A stretch of 27,096 nucleotides of DNA from JASEGV01 sp037443545 (GTDB lineage: Bacteria; Bacteroidota; Ignavibacteria; UBA10030; BY39), in contig JBBIOD010000018.1 in assembly GCA_037443545.1 (NCBI GenBank), positions 1-27,096 of the forward strand, read 5' to 3'. A program made the translations under genes and the position numbers. The notes under the pieces were generated by a model. It saw only the letters and a list, made by a program, of their open reading frames with translations. It was not told the origin of the DNA and did not search any database. Position 1 is the first letter of the stretch, and every line of letters begins with the position of its first letter. Positions 25,417-27,096 of this stretch are shown in pieces.

Positions 25417-26190
25417 ATGGAATATATTATAATATCATTAGCTGCATTTTTAACTTCGGGTTTAACTCTTGTTTCCGGTTTCGGTCTCGGCACTCTGCTG
25501 ATGCCGGTGTTTGCATTATTTTTTCCGATCCATATTGCTGTTGGAATGACGGCCCTTGTTCACTTCGCGAATAATATTTTTAAACTCGCTCTCGTCGGGA
25601 GAAATGCCGATAGATTAACAGTCATCCGTTTTGGACTACCCGCTATTATCGCCGCATTTGCAGGAGCGTTCCTGCTGCAATGGCTGTCCGATTTACAGCC
25701 CCTTTTAAGTTATTCGGTTTTTGGAAATAATTTACAAATAATGCCCGTCAAACTTAGTGTCGCAATCTTAATGTTAATTTTTGCGTTGTTCGAATTGTTG
25801 CCGCAATTTGAAAAATTATCTTTTCCAAAAAAGTATCTACCTATCGGCGGTGTGTTGAGTGGTTTCTTCGGTGGACTTTCGGGTCATCAAGGTGCCCTTC
25901 GTAGTGCATTTCTAATTAAAACAGGTTTATCAAAAGAAAGCTTCATAGGAACGGGAGTCGTGATAGCCTGCCTGATTGATGTAACCCGCCTCTCAGTTTA
26001 TTCCGGTCATTTTGCAATTACAAATATCGAAGATAACTTTGTTTTACTCATCATTGCCACTTTGGCAGCGTTTTTTGGAGCTGTTATTGGTAATCGACTG
26101 ATTACAAAAATCACTCTATCCATAGTTAGAATGATTGTAGCGATTATGCTTCTATTAATTGCAATCGGATTAGCGACTGGCTTCATTTAA
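25417..26190 (+). CDS. TauE/SafE family membrane permease
   Basis: This is a 257-residue polytopic membrane protein with about seven or eight hydrophobic segments in two related halves. The first half opens with GLTLVSGFGLGTLLMPVFALFF (about residues 15-36) and the second with GGVLSGFFGGLSGHQGALRSAF (about 144-165). These twin Gly-rich segments are characteristic of TauE/SafE (formerly DUF81) transporters, which move sulfite, sulfoacetate or other small organic anions. The substrate is not predictable here. A short CAGGG lies before the ATG. Its stop is followed five bases later by the trpG/pabA-like gene, suggesting co-transcription without obvious functional linkage. Confidence 0.9.
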   Translation: MEYIIISLAAFLTSGLTLVSGFGLGTLLMPVFALFFPIHIAVGMTALVHFANNIFKLALVGRNADRLTVIRFGLPAIIAAFAGAFLLQWLSDLQPLLSYSVFGNNLQIMPVKLSVAILMLIFALFELLPQFEKLSFPKKYLPIGGVLSGFFGGLSGHQGALRSAFLIKTGLSKESFIGTGVVIACLIDVTRLSVYSGHFAITNIEDNFVLLIIATLAAFFGAVIGNRLITKITLSIVRMIVAIMLLLIAIGLATGFI

Positions 26191-26195
26191 AGTAA

Positions 26196-26771
26196 ATGAA
26201 TCTGAAAATGGTACTTGTGATAGATAACTACGATTCTTTTACTTACAACCTCGTTCAGCTTGTAGCGGCAATTAATGACGTCTACCTTGTGGTTCGCAAC
26301 GATAAAATCACACTCGACGAAATCAAACAATTAAAACCAACCCATATTCTTATTTCACCGGGTCCGGGCAGACCTGAGAATGCAGGAATTTGTATTGATG
26401 TTATAAAACAATTCGGTGCCGATATTCCGATTTTCGGTGTTTGTCTTGGACATCAGGCAATCGGATTTGCTTTCGGTTGCAAGATTGTTCGCGCTCCCGT
26501 TTTGATGCACGGAAAAACTTCCATGATTTATCATAATGCAAAGTCTATCTTTCAAAATATTGAAAATCCATTTGAGGCAACACGGTATCATTCGCTGATA
26601 ATCGAACGTCAATCCATAACAACCGATTTGGTTATCACATCTGAAACAAAAGAGGGTATAATTATGGGCGTGCGACATGCTAAATACCCAATAGAAGGAA
26701 TTCAATTCCATCCTGAATCTATCTTAACAACTGTAGGTAAAAAAATAATATTCAACTGGCTGCATAATTAA
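26196..26771 (+). CDS. trpG: anthranilate/aminodeoxychorismate synthase glutaminase subunit
   Basis: This is a class I glutamine amidotransferase that supplies ammonia to TrpE and/or PabB. The 191 residues include VIDNYDSFTYNLVQ (8-21), the oxyanion block SPGPGRPENAG (54-64), the nucleophile Cys83 in GVCLGHQ, and the His172/Glu174 pair in GIQFHPES. TrpG and PabA cannot be told apart by sequence alone, and many bacteria use one amphibolic subunit. No trpE or pabB is adjacent in the window. Two starts are possible: ATG 26196, used here, or ATG 26208, which gives the family-typical MVLVIDNYDSF. Neither has a good ribosome site. It is followed 10 bases later by chorismate mutase. Confidence 0.93.
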   Translation: MNLKMVLVIDNYDSFTYNLVQLVAAINDVYLVVRNDKITLDEIKQLKPTHILISPGPGRPENAGICIDVIKQFGADIPIFGVCLGHQAIGFAFGCKIVRAPVLMHGKTSMIYHNAKSIFQNIENPFEATRYHSLIIERQSITTDLVITSETKEGIIMGVRHAKYPIEGIQFHPESILTTVGKKIIFNWLHN

Positions 26772-26781
26772 AATTTCAACT

Positions 26782-27072
26782 ATGAGGAAGAAAAAAAATA
26801 ATGTTATCAGTCGACTTATTTCTACACGCAGGCTAGTCGATAGAATCGATAGTAAACTAGTAACTCTTATTAAAATTCGTCAACAATTATCCGAAGCAAT
26901 CGGAAAGATAAAAAAACGGAACGACTTGAATGTCGTGAATTCAGAACGGGAGAGAGAAATACTCGACAGAATAGCATCGATAGCCCGAAAAAAAAAGTTG
27001 GACGAAGACTTTATGCAAAAAATATATCGGCTAATACTAAAACAATCACGAAAAATTCAGAGAAAAGCATGA
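26782..27072 (+). CDS. chorismate mutase, AroQ class
   Basis: This 96-residue all-helical enzyme rearranges chorismate to prephenate. Compared with the E. coli P-protein mutase domain, the active-site set is present: Arg16 (for R11), Arg33 (R28), Lys44 in GKIK (K39), the ERERE acidic/basic block at 55-59 (region of R51/E52) and Gln93 (Q88). There is no fused dehydratase, dehydrogenase or DAHP synthase domain. The protein is highly basic at both ends. Its TGA overlaps the ATG of the next frame (ATGA), so it is translationally coupled to a probable tyrA. Together with the upstream glutaminase this places two competing chorismate branches side by side. Confidence 0.9.
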   Translation: MRKKKNNVISRLISTRRLVDRIDSKLVTLIKIRQQLSEAIGKIKKRNDLNVVNSEREREILDRIASIARKKKLDEDFMQKIYRLILKQSRKIQRKA

Positions 27073-27096
27073 CAATCGGAATAATTGGTTTAGGCA
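27069..27096 (+). CDS. start of a probable prephenate dehydrogenase (partial)
   Basis: Only nine codons fit before the window ends. They read MTIGIIGLG, the beginning of a Rossmann dinucleotide-binding strand (GxGxxG). The 4-base ATGA overlap with chorismate mutase makes TyrA (prephenate/arogenate dehydrogenase) the most likely identity. Other NAD(P)-dependent enzymes begin similarly. Confidence 0.55.

Overview
The window looks like a chromosomal stretch from an FCB-group bacterium, most likely the Ignavibacteria/Chlorobi side of Bacteroidota. The main evidence is two C-terminal sorting tails of the type used by type IX secretion (T9SS), with NYPNPFN cores. Modest GC content, frequent GTG/TTG starts and sparse Shine-Dalgarno sequences fit this. 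The assignment is inference, since no rRNA or other taxonomic marker is present.

Layout. (1) 1-711: a decayed remnant of an M24 Xaa-Pro aminopeptidase, followed by a well-formed sigma70-like promoter. (2) 712-8706: three tandem plus-strand genes for secreted, repeat-rich beta-solenoid-like proteins. The third also has two Ig-like domains, a dockerin-like EF-hand pair, a cohesin-like domain and a T9SS tail. A small cohesin-like plus T9SS-tail protein faces it from the minus strand. (3) 9049-13861, minus strand: a tight four-gene set for alanine dehydrogenase, a 4-hydroxybutyrate/acetyl-CoA-type CoA-transferase, a SPASM protein whose radical-SAM cysteines are lost, and a methionine gamma-lyase-like PLP enzyme. 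(4) 14087-15538, minus: rsmI and nadE. (5) 15917-18283, plus: isoaspartyl peptidase/asparaginase, a TPR lipoprotein and a DUF58 protein. A decayed copy of the DUF58 3' end lies just downstream. (6) 18449-21496, minus: a large membrane hybrid histidine kinase. (7) 21665 to the end, plus: uvrA, a conserved-looking Cys-cluster protein of unknown function, a TauE/SafE permease, an anthranilate/PABA synthase glutaminase, chorismate mutase and the first codons of a probable prephenate dehydrogenase.

How the genes work together. The ald-CoA-transferase-SPASM-lyase run plausibly serves amino-acid catabolism, with 2-oxo acids leading to acyl-CoA chemistry, although its substrates are inferred. The last three genes sit around the chorismate branch point. 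The beta-solenoid trio shares one repeat type and may form one cell-surface structure, but only its last member carries a visible sorting tail. No rRNA, tRNA, CRISPR array, transposase or phage gene was seen. The most unusual items are the cysteine-depleted radical-SAM relative, the tandem solenoid trio, the duplicated DUF58 tail and a palindrome overlapping the candidate uvrA promoter.
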